Positions 1 through 11,947 are shown, numbered from the stretch's first letter. The stretch: DNA of 64,000 bases from Pilasporangium apinafurcum (GCA_001600495.1 BCKE01000045.1:240088-304087); one strand, 5' to 3'. The notes: generated from the letters alone by a model not told the origin. A program made the numbers and translations.

Positions 1-150
1 AGTCTGAGCTCGAGTGGATCGTTTGACAAACAGCAGTCAACGGACTCGTACAAGACGACAACATCAGTGCCTGAAGAGTACACGTCATTTCTGGAGACAG
101 ATAGTGACGACGAATACTTAAGTGACGAAAGCGAGGGTGATTGGATTTGA
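1..150 (+). CDS. C-terminal end of an unidentified acidic protein (partial)
   Basis: The window opens inside a reading frame that runs from base 1 and stops with TGA at 148-150, giving 49 residues. The piece is rich in Ser, Thr, Asp and Glu and ends in an acidic tail (ETDSDDEYLSDESEGDWI). Acidic Ser-Asp-Glu clusters of this kind are typical casein-kinase-2 targets, but no domain is visible and the family cannot be named. The 5' part lies outside the window. Codon use looks normal and there is no downstream continuation, so I take it as a genuine 3' exon. It could also be a chance open frame, though the composition argues against that. Confidence 0.6.
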   Translation, partial: SLSSSGSFDKQQSTDSYKTTTSVPEEYTSFLETDSDDEYLSDESEGDWI

Positions 151-662
151 AAACAATACGCGTGAGTGAATGTGCTAGCGCGAAAGCAGCCTTATCGTGG
201 CTGCATTGGTACTGTTTTTTTCTTTTTTTTGGTGGTAGAACAGAGCAGATAGACTGACCGACTGAAGCTCGCCAGGGAGGAGCACTTCCAATCTTATTTC
301 CATCCCCGGACAGAAGACGAAGATTGATCTTATCCCTCTTTTGTACTAGTAAGTTTAATAATATGATAATCTGTTTAGAAGCACAAACCTCGAATCCTAA
401 ATTGTTTCAAAGTACGAGCGGTATGCCGTTCTCGGCAGAATTCACCTTAGAAGCTATTTATATGGGCGGATACAGGAGAACGCGCAATTGTTGCCAAAAA
501 TACTTGCGATAACATGACCAAACACATGTATTCTGATCAAATGATCATGCTCAAACTTTCATCTTGCACTAGCTCAATTACATCAGTGTCCAACTTTTCA
601 TTTTCATCATCGAGTTCAAAAACTTCAAACTTGGTATCTCTTGTCCTCAGCAGCACAACGAA
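151..662. other. Intergenic region, presumed promoter of the PKG-like kinase
   Basis: These 512 bases hold short open frames with no recognisable product. The first part (about 200-240) has a T-rich run, plausibly the 3' end signal of the preceding gene. A pyrimidine-rich tract with TCATTTTCATCATC around 598-611 lies about 50 bases before the kinase start codon and may be its initiator region, but it does not fit the oomycete initiator consensus well. I see no RNA gene here. Confidence 0.4.
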
Positions 663-3600
663 ATGGGTGCAGGTGCGTCGGCTGCGTCATCGCCACGGCC
701 CGAGCCCAATGCTATGGATAATGAGACACAGTTAGTACTCTTCACGATGATTCAACGCGAATACGAACAAATGCAGTACGAGGGACTATCTGATGAATTT
801 GTTTTTGAGCGAATGAAGCATGTACGCCAAGAATCATGACACTCTTCGAATCATACCTCAGGACTAATCCCGCTGCATTTGGTTTTCCTTTTCTTGTAGA
901 TTTGCCACACCACATACACCTTAGAGACCAATAAATCGGTGCAACTCACGACCTTCCGCCGTTCATCTGATTCTCACAGAAAAAAACGTGAAGTCGTTTA
1001 CTCCAAAGGCCTCGTACGTGTCTCACTTATCCGTCCGCATTCAGATCATCAGCTAACCAATCTCCGTGTTGATATTGTGCTAACATACAAACAGGACCCC
1101 GGTAGTAGCGCAGGCTTGATCCCCAAACGCCCATCAGAGTACAAGACGGCTCAGTGTACAATGCTGCTCAAGAGTGCCTTGCAGTCCGTGCTTTTCGCGG
1201 GATCTAGCGACGAAGAGCTGGATAAGGTACAATCAGAGACGACAATGTGATCTTAAGCAGTCTGTGCTTACGGGTGTCCACACTCTTGTCTGTTCTAGGT
1301 CCTGTTCGTGATGAATCGGCTTGTAGTCGAGGAAGGCAAGTTCGTTATCAAGCAAGGCGACACTGGTGATCAGTTCTACGTGGTTCAATCCGGAACTCTC
1401 GAAGTGATTGTCAACATGGCTGTTGTCGGTACACTTAGTGCCGGTGATCACTTCGGAGAGTTGGCGCTCATATATGATGGTAAGTCTTATAATTGACTTT
1501 TCACTTTTATTCGTCACATAAGCTAACCAAGGATTCCCCCTGGTACAACAGCTCCACGAGCGGCAACAGTTAAAGCGGTTACCAATGTGGTCATCTGGAC
1601 ACTTGATCGTGACGAATTCCGCATGGTATGCCGCAATATCTAAAGTGCCTTCTTGACTGAAAAATAAGCTTATCATTGTGACTTTGCAGATTCAAGCTAG
1701 ATCATCGAGCGATTCACTTGTAAAACGTGCAAAATGGCTGCGGCAAGTCGAAATCCTAGCCAGTCTTTCGCAGCGCCAATTAGCACTCCTTGCAGGTGTT
1801 CTACAACCTGTCACGTTCGATGATGGTGAAATGATTATTCAGCAGGGAGATGTCGGTGACACGTTCTACATCGTCGAAGAAGGCGCTGCTTCTTGTCGAA
1901 TTGATGGTAATGTGGAGGTGGTACGGTTATTCGTTCAGTCACACCATTGCTGACAGCTGTTCTTCCATAGGACTACGTATTCAACCGAAGGCGGGCCAAC
2001 CCGATGTATCAGAGGTAACATATTATTATAAATCAGCTCTTCACCCAAAAACATCTCATCATAGACTGTTGCTCTCCAATGGCAGGTTGCTCGTTTCGGT
2101 CCTGGTGACTATTTCGGCGAGATGGCGTTGCTGAGCGATATGCCTCGAAACGCCAGTATTTACGCTAAAGGACCTGTAAAGTGTCTAACTCTTGGACGCC
2201 AGGATTTCGACCTCATGCTTGGACCACTCACCGATGTACTCGATCGTAACAGTCGTATTCGGATCCTGCGCACATTCCCAATCTTTGCTAAGCGATCTAC
2301 GGAATCGCTTGAGTTCATTGTCTCTCAGTTGGAAATCAAGGCGTTCCACGACGGTCAATGCATCTTCCGCCAAGGAGATGTAGCAGTAGCCTTCTTTATT
2401 GTCAAATCGGGATGCGTAAAGGTTATCAAAAAGATTCCTGGCCCAGGACCAGGACAAACGCAAACCCAGGAGACGCTGCTTAAAGCCAACGACACATTTG
2501 GGAGCGAAATATTCGATGAAGTCGGACAATACTCTTCCACTGTCATTTCTTGTGGTCGATCACAATGCCAACGACTCAAGGTGTCCGCCCTAGATCGCTC
2601 AGGTTCACGTCAGTTCACCCAGGTATATACGTGTCCGATATCACCTCTTATCTGGAGATTGTTTCGCTCACATTATCCCATTGCTTATATCTCGCAGCGC
2701 ATCAGTATGCCGCAAAACAGACTTCAGAGGTTTTGTTCGTTATCTCTTGATGACATCCAATTCGTAAGTCTACAACATGCTGTCGTCAACTCTGTATTAT
2801 CTTCTTTCTCATCCTTCTTTTCTCTCACGCATATGTAGGAGGGTGTTCTCGGAGAAGGCTCTTTCGGAAAAGTTGTCATGGTTCACCCGTTTAAAAAGGG
2901 CGAGTCGGATAAGCCAATGGCGCTCAAGATCATGGCGAAATCCCACATTATCGAGTCGGATCAGCAGATTCAGGTTATGCGGGAAAAGGAAGCACTGATG
3001 TCATTGCCTCCACATCCGTTCATCGTCAACCTTTACGCAACTTATCAGGTACAGTGTTAATACACTCGTACAAACTGTTATTTGATGAGTCAGCAGCTCA
3101 ACAATATGCGTGCTTCGAATAGGACCAAAACAACTTGTACATGTTGATGGAGTTGATCCAAGGAGGAGAGTTCTTTACACTTCTCCACAACGAAGAGTTC
3201 ATTGAAACTGTTGACGAGTCGTCTGTTCGGTTCTATTCAGCCAACGCCGTGCTGGGTCTCCAACATATGCACCGATACGATTATGCATATCGTGATCTCA
3301 AACCCGAAAACTTGCTTATTACACGTGAGGGGTATCTCAAGTTCGTCGACTTCGGGTTTGCTAAGAAAATTCCGTTTACAGTCATCAATAGCGAGGGCGT
3401 CGAAGAACTCCATTCGCGAACGTACACACTTTGCGGCACACTCGAGTATTTGGCGCCAGAATTCGTGCTCAATACCGGACACGACCATGCCGTTGACTAT
3501 TGTAAGTTCACTGACCACAGATTCCATTTCAGTGTCATTGGTTTGAGTATAATACTGACACTGCGCTATGCTCGTATAGGGGCCCTGGGGATCTTAATCT

Positions 3601-4001
3601 ATGAGATGTTGGTTGGTTATACTCCGTTTGGCACAGGTGATGGGGACACAACGCAGCTCTTCCGGAACGTCGCGATGGTGCGAACTGGTGCCAATACTGT
3701 TGAATTTCCATTTCATTTGTTGGAAAATTGCGCGCATGCCTGCGATCTGGTTAAGCGCTTGCTTCAGGGTGATCCAGCGAAGCGCATCGGCGTGGGCATC
3801 AACGGTGACCAAGAAGTGCGCCAGCACCCTTGGTTCAGCAAAATCGAATGGGAAAAGCTCTATTCCATGTCACTGGAGCCGCCATACCTACCACCACTTA
3901 AAAGTGCGTACGATATCTCGCTCTTCGAAGGTGAGATTGGCAACCGCGCCAAGGACAAACCTTTCGATGGTGTCGGAGATGAGTTCTTTGTAGGCTTCTA
4001 A
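663..4001 (+). CDS. Cyclic-nucleotide-dependent protein kinase, PKG-like (AGC family)
   Basis: Twelve exons splice in phase: 663-821, 900-1013, 1095-1226, 1299-1479, 1552-1625, 1690-1906, 1971-2014, 2086-2622, 2698-2763, 2839-3048, 3123-3501, 3580-4001, giving 844 aa. The N terminus MGAGAS fits N-myristoylation, so membrane attachment is likely. Three cyclic-nucleotide-binding domains follow. The first ends in a phosphate-binding cassette FGELALIYDAPRAATV, the second in FGEMALLSDMPRNASI, and the third (FGSEIFDEVGQYSSTV) lacks the phosphate-binding Arg and is probably non-binding. The kinase domain has the glycine loop GEGSFGKV, catalytic Lys in ALKIMAK, YRDLKPENLL, DFG, and a PKA/PKG-type activation loop TYTLCGTLEYLAPE with the phosphorylatable Thr. 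The tail DEFFVGF resembles the AGC C-terminal motif. Regulatory and catalytic parts are fused, as in PKG rather than PKA. The ligand is uncertain, because the cassettes lack the Thr after Arg that favours cGMP. Confidence 0.93.
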
Positions 4002-4107
4002 GGTAGGATCACTGAACCTACTAAAGTATATAAACTGCCAGCATGCAGAGTAACGCCTTAGAAATACATATCTTTGCATATTGACTAGTTGTTCCCGCAA
4101 GCTTCCT

Positions 4108-5099
4108 TTAAACACTGGCGCTAGATGGCTCCATATTGTGGTCATGTTGTTGCTGACTCCTCCGATGGTGCTGTTGTCTCAGTCGAATACCCTTCAAACG
4201 GTGAACAATCTCGCGTTGCACTCGAAATGTTTCCTGTTGGATCTGAAAAATGGCTTCCAGCTGCTCACGTGGATCTGCAATGGGCTTTGATACTTGAGGT
4301 GCAAGTGTAGCTGATGACAAAGCAGCAGAAGAAGATGCAACGGGAGACGGTGTGACGCCACCATTCTCGGTGGTGAGCATGAGCAGCTGTTGTGGTTTCG
4401 GAGTGGGCCCGCGTCGAGTAGAAGAAAGACGATGGCGATGCGCATCCGAGATGAGTCCAGTCTGTTCACGCGTCTGGTCGATGATCTCAATCAGTTCGCG
4501 GATCCGCTCGTGTTCCTGAATCAGTTTGCGTTTCCTGTCATCAAATCATATGTTAGAATAAGCATGTTCACAGAAAATAACGCTCAATATTACCAAACAT
4601 ACGCAGGTGTGAGTGTAGTCTGCCGACGGATAGTCTCAACCGCGCTTTTCTTCTGCTGCTGCGTGTGCGTGCGGACGAACACCTCGCGCCGTCGGTTGCG
4701 GATGAGCTTGAGGAATTCTGGATACGCCAGCCGCGGCTCGTCTACCGCGCCGCCCTCTTTCAAAAATTGCAGATAGCTCTGATGCAGCAGGAACTGCGTT
4801 TCTGTCTTGTCCGGCAGTTTTCCATGCGTCTTCGCGTGATGCGCGTAGCGTTCCAGGCAGAGTAGTTGTAGTTGCTTACTGAAGTTCTTGCGTTTGAACC
4901 GCTGTGGACGAGAATGATGGTGATGGTGATGCGTGTGTGGCTGCGGATGATGCCCATGGTGCGGATGTGGATGGTCCGCGCGGGGCGGATTGGTGTCCTC
5001 ATACCCTAAATCTTCCTCCTCTACATGCACATCCAACGCTTTCCATGCAGCCAATGTGTCGTCCTCCTCCATTCTGGGGAATGAAGGTGTCGTTATCAT
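4108..5099 (-). CDS. Unknown protein with His-rich stretch
   Basis: Two exons (5099-4603 and 4534-4108 on the minus strand) join in phase across a 68-base intron to give 307 aa. The N-terminal quarter is acidic, then comes a histidine/proline-rich tract (about residues 42-65, including six His in a row) that might bind metal or be simple low-complexity sequence. A basic, helical block follows (FKRKNFSKQLQLLCLERYAH to RNRRREVFVRT, about residues 68-145), which looks conserved in style but which I cannot assign to a family. The second exon has a coiled-coil-like start (KRKLIQEHERIRELIEIIDQ) and a second helical stretch near the C terminus (QIQQETFRVQREIVHRLKGI), separated by Ser/Pro-rich sequence. 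An internal Met at residue 10 is an alternative start. The gene is convergent with the kinase (106 bases apart) and divergent from HIBCH. Nuclear location is possible from the basic block; function is unknown. Confidence 0.75.
4902..4975 (-). repeat. Low-complexity His/Pro codon tract
   Basis: A GATGGT/GATGCG-type simple repeat on the plus strand encodes the His-rich segment of the minus-strand protein (HPHPHHGHHPQPHTHHHHHH). Such tracts vary in length between strains through slippage. Confidence 0.6.
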
Positions 5100-5244
5100 A
5101 ACATGTTAGAAAAATGGCAGTGCGGATAGGGTTGAAATTCTAGTTTTTGCCAATCAAACACTGGAGGAGATCGTCCCACACATCCCATCCAGCCACACAT
5201 CCATCCGCGCAGTTCACAGGGTTCAATAGTAAAGTAGTGAAGAA
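5100..5244. promoter_or_regulatory. Short divergent promoter between His-rich protein gene and HIBCH
   Basis: Only 145 bases separate two start codons pointing in opposite directions, so both promoters and 5' leaders must sit here. A CCATTTTTC element lies a few bases before the minus-strand start. No TATA-like element stands out on the plus side. Confidence 0.5.
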
Positions 5245-6819
5245 ATGCAGCGAATCTTGGCCGCGCGCGTGCGGCTATTCCAGCGCCCCGTGCGGACCGC
5301 ACCCATCCACTTATCCTCCGTCCGCTCCGCGTCCACTTCCGTGCATGATGATTTCCCGGACATCGTTTATGGACAGGACACGGGGGTGCGCACGGTGACG
5401 TTCAACCGCCCTAAGGTGCTCAATGCGCTCACTCTACCGATGGTGCATCACCTCACCAAGCGCCTGCACAAGATCGAGAGCAACGACACCGTCAACGCTA
5501 TCGTGTTCCGCGGTGAGGGAGACAAGGCGTTCTGTGCTGGCGGCGATATCCGCTCGCTGTACGAGAACGGGAAGGATCCAGCCACCCGGCATCTGGTACA
5601 CCCATCATCATCCACACACACATATTAGAAGGGTCTACATTCTCTGATTTCCATTAATATTATGTAGGCTCTCGATTTCTTTCGCCATGAATACCGTCTC
5701 AACTATCTGTTGGCCACAACAGAGAAGCCGATCATTTCCTTCCTTAACGGTGTGACAATGGGCGGCGGCGTCGGCCTCTCCATGCACGGCAAGTTTGTGA
5801 TTGCGACTGAGAAGACGCTCTTCGCCATGCCAGAAACTGCCATCGGGTTCTTCCCTGATGTTGGTGCGTCCTACCTGCTGCCTCGATTGGGACGCCGCAT
5901 CATCGAAGGAGAAAACTACTCGTCGGATGTGCCCAAGTCCAGAGCACTTACTGGCCAAGGGGTACGTTGTTATTCACTTGGTGTCTAAAATGGAAGAGGT
6001 GAATATTCATTCTCTTTGGGTTTGTTTCTAGTTGGGCACGTACTTGGCACTGACAGGTGAGCGTGTCAAGGGGAAGGAAGTCATTGGTTTGGGCTTAGCG
6101 ACACACTACTTGCCATCCAACGAGTACGACACGCTCGTACACCACCTCACAGGACTGGAGTTTCAGGACTACATGACCCAGGAAGAACGCGACGAAATCA
6201 TCCACGAGACTCTGGAAGAGCTCGAGACGGATGAAGCGTTGCAGGAAATCGATCCGCGTAAGATAATGCCCACAAACAGCCGAACTGAATCACCATAATG
6301 GCTAATGCATCTTGTTATGTTGTGTCTCTAGAATACCTGGATACGGTGGAAGCTGTCTTTGGTGCGCAAAACGACGATGACACTCTGGAAGGCATCTACG
6401 AACGATTGAATGTACGCGTTGTTTTTACTGTTCGCAAGGTTTAATACCACAATGACGTGATATCTAATGTATTTTACTGTGTTAACTGCATGCAGAAACT
6501 CAACACGGAATGGGCGAAAGAAACGTTAGCGACGCTAAACAAGATGTCACCGTTGAGCTTGAAGGTGACCCTGGAACAAATGCGCCAGGGAGCATTCAAG
6601 ACATGCGCAGAGTGTTTCCAGATGGAGTACCGCATGGCCTCGCGGATGATGGAAAACCCAGATTTCTTTGAAGGCGTGCGCTCAGTGATCGTGGACAAGG
6701 ACCGTTCGCCCAAATGGGCAAAGCGCAACCCCAAGGAAGTCACGCGCGAGGAGGTCATGCATTTCTTTGAGCCGCTTGCGGAAGATCAAGAGTTAGTGCT
6801 GTATGCTTCTTCAGACTAA
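5245..6819 (+). CDS. HIBCH: 3-hydroxyisobutyryl-CoA hydrolase, mitochondrial
   Basis: Five exons (5245-5595, 5668-5961, 6032-6257, 6332-6411, 6496-6819) give 424 aa, close to the usual family length. The enzyme hydrolyses 3-hydroxyisobutyryl-CoA in valine breakdown. The first 35 residues are rich in Arg, Ser and Ala without acids ([15 protein letters not shown]), a mitochondrial targeting peptide. The crotonase fold is clear: [10 protein letters not shown], the oxyanion-hole loop [15 protein letters not shown], the second loop [15 protein letters not shown], and the hydrolase-type catalytic region [20 protein letters not shown] with the Glu and Asp expected for HIBCH rather than a plain enoyl-CoA hydratase. 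The C-terminal part ([17 protein letters not shown] and [13 protein letters not shown]) is the extra helical section typical of HIBCH. Plant-type homologues (CHY1) act in peroxisomes, but I see no C-terminal peroxisomal signal here; it ends YASSD. Confidence 0.93.
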
Positions 6820-7088
6820 GGACCATCGCGAAGCACGAGGACCAACCAGCAGCTACAATATCATAAAGCCAAAGAAAAACAGCGTCAAAGATCTTATTTG
6901 AACATGAGCGGCAAATGACTGCATTGGCAAGGTGATTCTATTTTGGCTTTTAGTGTGTGTGATATTTATAGGAAACGTGGCATGTGCCTTGAATTGGAGC
7001 TGATGTTGGTAATCATAAGCGCGAATTGAAGACGATCGGACTGCTCCTGTACATCAAACTGGCCCACTACCGCTATTAGATCGGGGCA

Positions 7089-10075
7089 GTGAATATGATG
7101 TCACCCGAGGGCTTCGGCCGCACGCACAAACGCCATGGCACGGACATCATTCGCGTCGCGCTTGAACGAAAAGGAGTCATTGGCTTCATCGACATTCACG
7201 AGACGATGACTTTGGTGGAAGCACGTGCACTAATCTGGGAAAATGTAGAAAATGCCCCGCAGGAATTTCAGTTCGTACTGGAAGATGGAGCGCCCGTGAG
7301 TGCTCGACAAGAAAACACGCAGAAGATCGCATACTTTTATCCGTGTGTCAAGATTCGCGAGTGTAGAAAGAATAGAATGATGGCATCTCCAAAATCTCCA
7401 GTGATGACGAATGATGGCACATTTGAGTATGAAGTCAATGGACGTGGGCCTAACAATGGCAGCATGTCCGAGAAAATATCGGTAGTCACGACATCAGGCG
7501 AAGAGTTTTCAGTGTGGGTTACCGAAGATTACACATTCCAACAATTGCGGCGGGATGCATCTCGTTACTGGAATCTCCCTGCCACACAAGTGGCATTAAC
7601 GGATGCTGACGGGTGTCTCTGGCCAGAGCAAGCTAAGATTCTCTCACTAATGAGTGTGGAAGCGTTGCTACAAAAGAAAATAGTGCTCGAATATAAGGTT
7701 GGAGCGCTGGGTGGCCACGGACCTACCACAATTACAAAGAAGAATAAAAAGCAGATTACGAGGCTGTCCCAAACCTCATCATCGATATGCCAATCTGGTA
7801 CAGCCACTCTTGGGTTGTCCAGCTTCAGATCGAAAACTGCAGCCTCTCCAACAGCAACAGAACAGGAAACTATCGCCAACCCCGTGGAGGAATTGTGGCG
7901 TATTTTCACGTTCTACTGTGTTAACGGAGATAGCCTCGAACTGGAGTGTATTAGAGCACACCAGTTTAACAAATTGTTGCGCGATTCGTGTGTGTTTAAC
8001 GGAAGTTTGACGCCTGCAATGGTCGATATTATCTATACCGCCGAGACAAAAGGCAAGCCGCAAGCGTCGGGTAAGATGAACTTTGATGAGTTTCTCAACG
8101 CACTGATGAAAATTGCCAGCGCAAGGCAGTACAAACCAAACAGCAGCAAACATTTGCGCGACAGTCAAGAGGAAGAAGCATTATTTCATAAACTCGTAAT
8201 GGGAAATATTTTACCGCGTGCGTCGCGCTGGCAGACTCAAACATGGGAAGAACACACCGAACGACTTCGCCAACCGGAAATCGTGACGTTCATCTCAAAA
8301 TTCCTGGATCCACTGGTGGAAATTTTCATGTTTTATGCCAAAAGCCATGTGCTTAACGCAACATCAGGGGTTAAAGAGTTTCATATGTCTTACTCGGATT
8401 ACCAGCGCTTCATCAATGACTTTTGCTTTGCGAATTTGCAAATATCAAGTGTGGAAGCCGCGCAAGTTTTCATGGCATCTTGCTCCAGTCCACGTTTGCA
8501 TACGGGTTTGCTTACATCTGGTGAGACTGACGCAGGCTCTACTCAGATCGACCCAGCCGATCCTAATGGACTTGAGTCTCCATTTTCTTTAAGCAGCACA
8601 GGAACTGCTGTCTCTGTGTCCATTCAGCGCGTACTTGAAAGTGTTGAAGGTATCGTGGCATACGCGTTTCCTCCCAATCAAGTCGGTCACATGTGTATGG
8701 GACTCTCAGCGTTTTTGGATGCATTGGGTCGTATCGGTATCACCGCCTTCTCCAAAACCAAGACTATCAAGACACTTCACTGCGTGAAGGCAGTTTTCCA
8801 TCATCTTAGTCGTGGACTTACGCGTTCACGAGTGCTGGAAATTCTTCAGAACCACGGCACGGCGTCTATCCATGCGACCAAATTCTACTCTGGCACCGTC
8901 GCATTCAATAACAAATTCCTCGATATGTGGCGCTATGAAGGCTCCCCAGACTACCTCACAGGTTGTATTGTCAATTTCCCCACACCATCAAAGGATAGTT
9001 CATCCATATTGGCGTGTGGAGGGAGAGGAAGCGCTAGTTCTGGCACTTCAGCCGGCGTGATGAGTAATGTTATTACCACATTTAACGCTAGCCTCTCGAA
9101 TCCACTTAGCTCACGCAGCCCGGGCCGTCGATCAGCTTCAGTTGCATCACTATTTGACGAACGCAGTTCACTCAGCGGAGCAGGGCGGGGACGGGAAGCA
9201 CTGGATCGACTCATGCGGAATGCCTTTCTTCGAAATACGATGCTTGCTGCGAACGATCGACAGCAGAAAGAAAATGCGACGCAACCGCCATCGACGGTAG
9301 TCATTCAAACAGCTAGTCCCAAATCATTGCTTTTGGAAGAGCCGGCGGAGATTATACAGGACAACATGGTCAAGACAATGGAGAAACCTAGTCGATCGGT
9401 GGCTGACCTGTCGATCTCATCATCCATTCTTGATGCACCACTTCACTCCTCTAGCATAGACACGATGGTTAGCACGTCTTCCTCCGATAAAACTGTCCAT
9501 AGCCCAGCCAAAGATGGCATTGTACCACCAGTGCTTTGTTCTACAAGTTCTGTGGAATCAGCAAGACAGTCACCACTCCAATCGCTCGCTATATGTAATA
9601 CTATCCCATCGCTCGACGAGAAGAGTATGTACGAAAGTATTTTGCTCAAAGGGGGAGTCTTTAAAAAATACGGTCAATGGGGAAATCCTCATCGTCGATA
9701 CGTCTGGTGCTCGAAGGATTTGAGCGTGCTCTATTGGCGGCCACTGAACAAAAAGAACATGCTAACTAAAGAGGGCATTCCTGTCGCGACGATGCTTGCC
9801 GTCTTGCCTGGGAACTCCAGTCGCACACGCTATGCGTTTATGAAACATCTGTCTGACGGTAAAATCGTCATTAGAACATACGAAGGCGACTAACTGTTGT
9901 GACTAACGTTTGATTTTGTACTTTTGTAGAAAAATCGATCAGCCGATGCTTTTCAGTCGTCGCTGAGGATCGACGACTGGATCTGGAAGCAGACTCGGAA
10001 GCCACACGTGAGCTCTGGATGAATGCACTTTTGTTCTTAAAACAAAATGCGCGTGCAAGAACATTAATCACGTAG
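7089..10075 (+). CDS. TPPP/p25-alpha-like domain protein with C-terminal PH domain
   Basis: One long exon (7089-9858) and a short last exon (9930-10075) give 971 aa. Splicing at GT 9859 matters: reading through stops after a few codons, whereas splicing completes a PH domain. The N-terminal ~200 residues contain two ubiquitin-like stretches (for example VVTTSGEEFSVWVTEDYTFQ). A helical domain at about residues 262-345 (VEELWRIFTFYCVNGDSLE to GKMNFDEFLNALMKIA) resembles the TPPP/p25-alpha fold, known for tubulin binding. A second, more divergent copy may lie at about 400-600 (LDPLVEIFMFYAKSH). A Ser-rich linker follows. The PH domain (about 852-965) begins GGVFKKYGQWGNPHRRYVW and ends with the typical Trp-containing helix (ATRELWMNALLFLKQ). 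I infer a membrane-to-microtubule adaptor, perhaps flagellar. Start choice is uncertain between Met1, Met3 and Met4. Confidence 0.8.
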
Positions 10076-10394
10076 AAAAGCATGACATTTCAAGCATGGT
10101 TCATGCTCAATCAATTGGAGTCACAAAGCAGTTCGAAGGATGCAGCCATGTTGTTCCGTTGGGATCATCGGAACCTGTAATAATTAATATTCACACGAAT
10201 CTGATCCCACTGGCGAACACTTGCAGTTGATATTTAAAACTGTTAAAATTAATATTGTACCTATCAAAAATCTGGGGCGATTACTGATCAAATCCGTCCA
10301 CCACCCCTACCCGCTACACTCATCCACAATTCCGAGGAGTTCATTTTCATTTTAGGATTTTCGGAAAAAAGCATCAAGAAAGCCACCAGCAGCC
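10076..10394. other. Intergenic region before aspartyl aminopeptidase
   Basis: These 319 bases are AT-rich (several AATATT and TTAAAA words around 10180-10260) and hold no credible gene. A tract TCATTTTCATTTT at 10341-10353, about 40 bases before the start codon, is a plausible transcription start region. Confidence 0.4.
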
Positions 10395-11947
10395 ATGGCC
10401 ACTAAGCTCTCGCTCTCACGCACAACGCCACAGACGGTTGGAGGTGCGTTGCTTTCGTCACATTTATTTATCACCGCGTTAATTTCCTCTCTGACACGTG
10501 TATAATGGTGTGCGTAGCGTTCCTCAGCTTCATCAACAAGAGTCCATCTCCTTTCCACGCCGTCCACGAAACGATCCAAGCGCTGTCTGCTGCAGGATTC
10601 AAAGCGCTCCGTGAAGACGAACCATGGAAGGACATCATCGCGCCCGGTGGCAAGTACTACGTCACCAGAAACCAGTCCGCCATCGTACGTATCTTTATCT
10701 GATCTCATCCCCTTCCTTGCTTTTACATTAAGTAATTGTGTTCGCTTCATGCATGTTGTTCAAAGATCGCATTCGCGGTGGGTGGAAAGTACAAGCACGG
10801 CAATGGTTTCCACATCATCGGTGCTCACACAGATAGCCCTTGCTTAAAGGTCAAGCCTATTTCGAACCTGGAATCCCAGGGCTGGCTGCAGGTCGGCGTG
10901 GAAACCTACGGAGGCGGGCTCTTTCACACGTGGTTTGACCGCGACTTGGGGCTCGCGGGCCGCGTTATCGTGCGTGAAAGCGATAACAGCTTTCGCTCCA
11001 AGTTGCTGCTAGTCAACAAGCCGATCATGCGCATCCCAACTCTGGCGATCCACTTGGACCGTGAGGTCAGCACGGCATTCACGTTCAACAAGGAAACGCA
11101 TCTCCGCCCGGTGATTGCAACGGCGGCTCGTGCTCAATTGGAAGCTACCGTTGACGGTGGTGACAAGGACAAACCCAAGTCCAAGCACTCATCGGTGTTG
11201 TTGCAGCTGATTGCAAAGGAACTGAACATCACGGTGGACCAGATTTGCGACTTTGAACTCTGTCTCTTTGACACGCAAGGCGCCAACGTCGGTGGGGCTT
11301 TGGACGAATTCATCTTCTCACCTCGTTTGGACAACCTTTGCTGCTCGTGGCTTGCGACCCAATCACTCATCAAATCCTTGGACAATCTAGACGACGACGA
11401 GAATGTGCGCGTGGTAGCGCTTTTTGACAACGAAGAAGTCGGCTCGGACTCGCTCATGGGCGCAGGTTCCAATTTTTTACAGTCCGTAGCAGAACGCATT
11501 GCGCAAGGGGAGTTGTGCGCGGTGGCCTCGCGCAAGAGCTTCCTCGTGTCTGCCGACATGGCGCATGGTGTGCACCCGAATTACTCGGAGAAGCACGAAG
11601 TGAACCACCGACCGGCACTGCATGCTGGGCCTGTGATTAAGTACAACGCCAACGAACGGTACGCGACCACGGGCGAATCTGCTTTCCTCATGAAGGAATT
11701 GGCGCGTCGCCACAACGTGCCGGTGCAAGAGTTCGTCGTGCGTCAAGACACTGGCTGCGGATCCACCATCGGGCCCATTCTGGCTACTAGCACGGGCATC
11801 CGCACGATTGATGTTGGTCTCGCGCAATTGAGTATGCATAGTATCCGTGAAATGTGCGGCACGGAAGATCTGGAGAAGGGCATCACGTGGTTTACTGCGT
11901 TCTTCTCGGAGTTTTCGTCGTTGGACAAGTGCTTGAAGAAAGATTGA
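10395..11947 (+). CDS. DNPEP: Aspartyl aminopeptidase (M18 metallopeptidase)
   Basis: Three exons (10395-10443, 10518-10684, 10766-11947) give 465 aa, the normal size for this cytosolic dodecameric enzyme, which removes N-terminal Asp or Glu from peptides using two metal ions. Visible family signatures are FLSFINKSPSPFHAV near the N terminus, the first metal-binding His in GAHTDSPCLKVKP, GGLFHTWFDRDLGLAGRV, the metal ligands in SPRLDNLCC and the catalytic/metal pair in FDNEEVGSDS, SADMAHGVHPNY, and GCGSTIGPI close to the C terminus. No targeting peptide is seen. The first exon carries only 16 codons, and the start was chosen because it places the conserved SPSPFHA motif at the usual distance. 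Nothing appears broken. Confidence 0.95.

Noticed and set aside
324-735. Two short plus-strand frames upstream of the kinase
   Set aside because: They overlap the presumed kinase leader and first exon, have biased Ser-rich composition and no family character.
1233-1676. Minus-strand open frame across kinase exons 3-5
   Set aside because: It spans exons and introns of a confidently spliced kinase gene and has no domain.
1907-2085. Apparent one-base phase break between two kinase exons
   Set aside because: Using the donor at 1907 (GTAATG) instead of 1921 restores phase exactly and gives a continuous second nucleotide-binding domain, so there is no frameshift.
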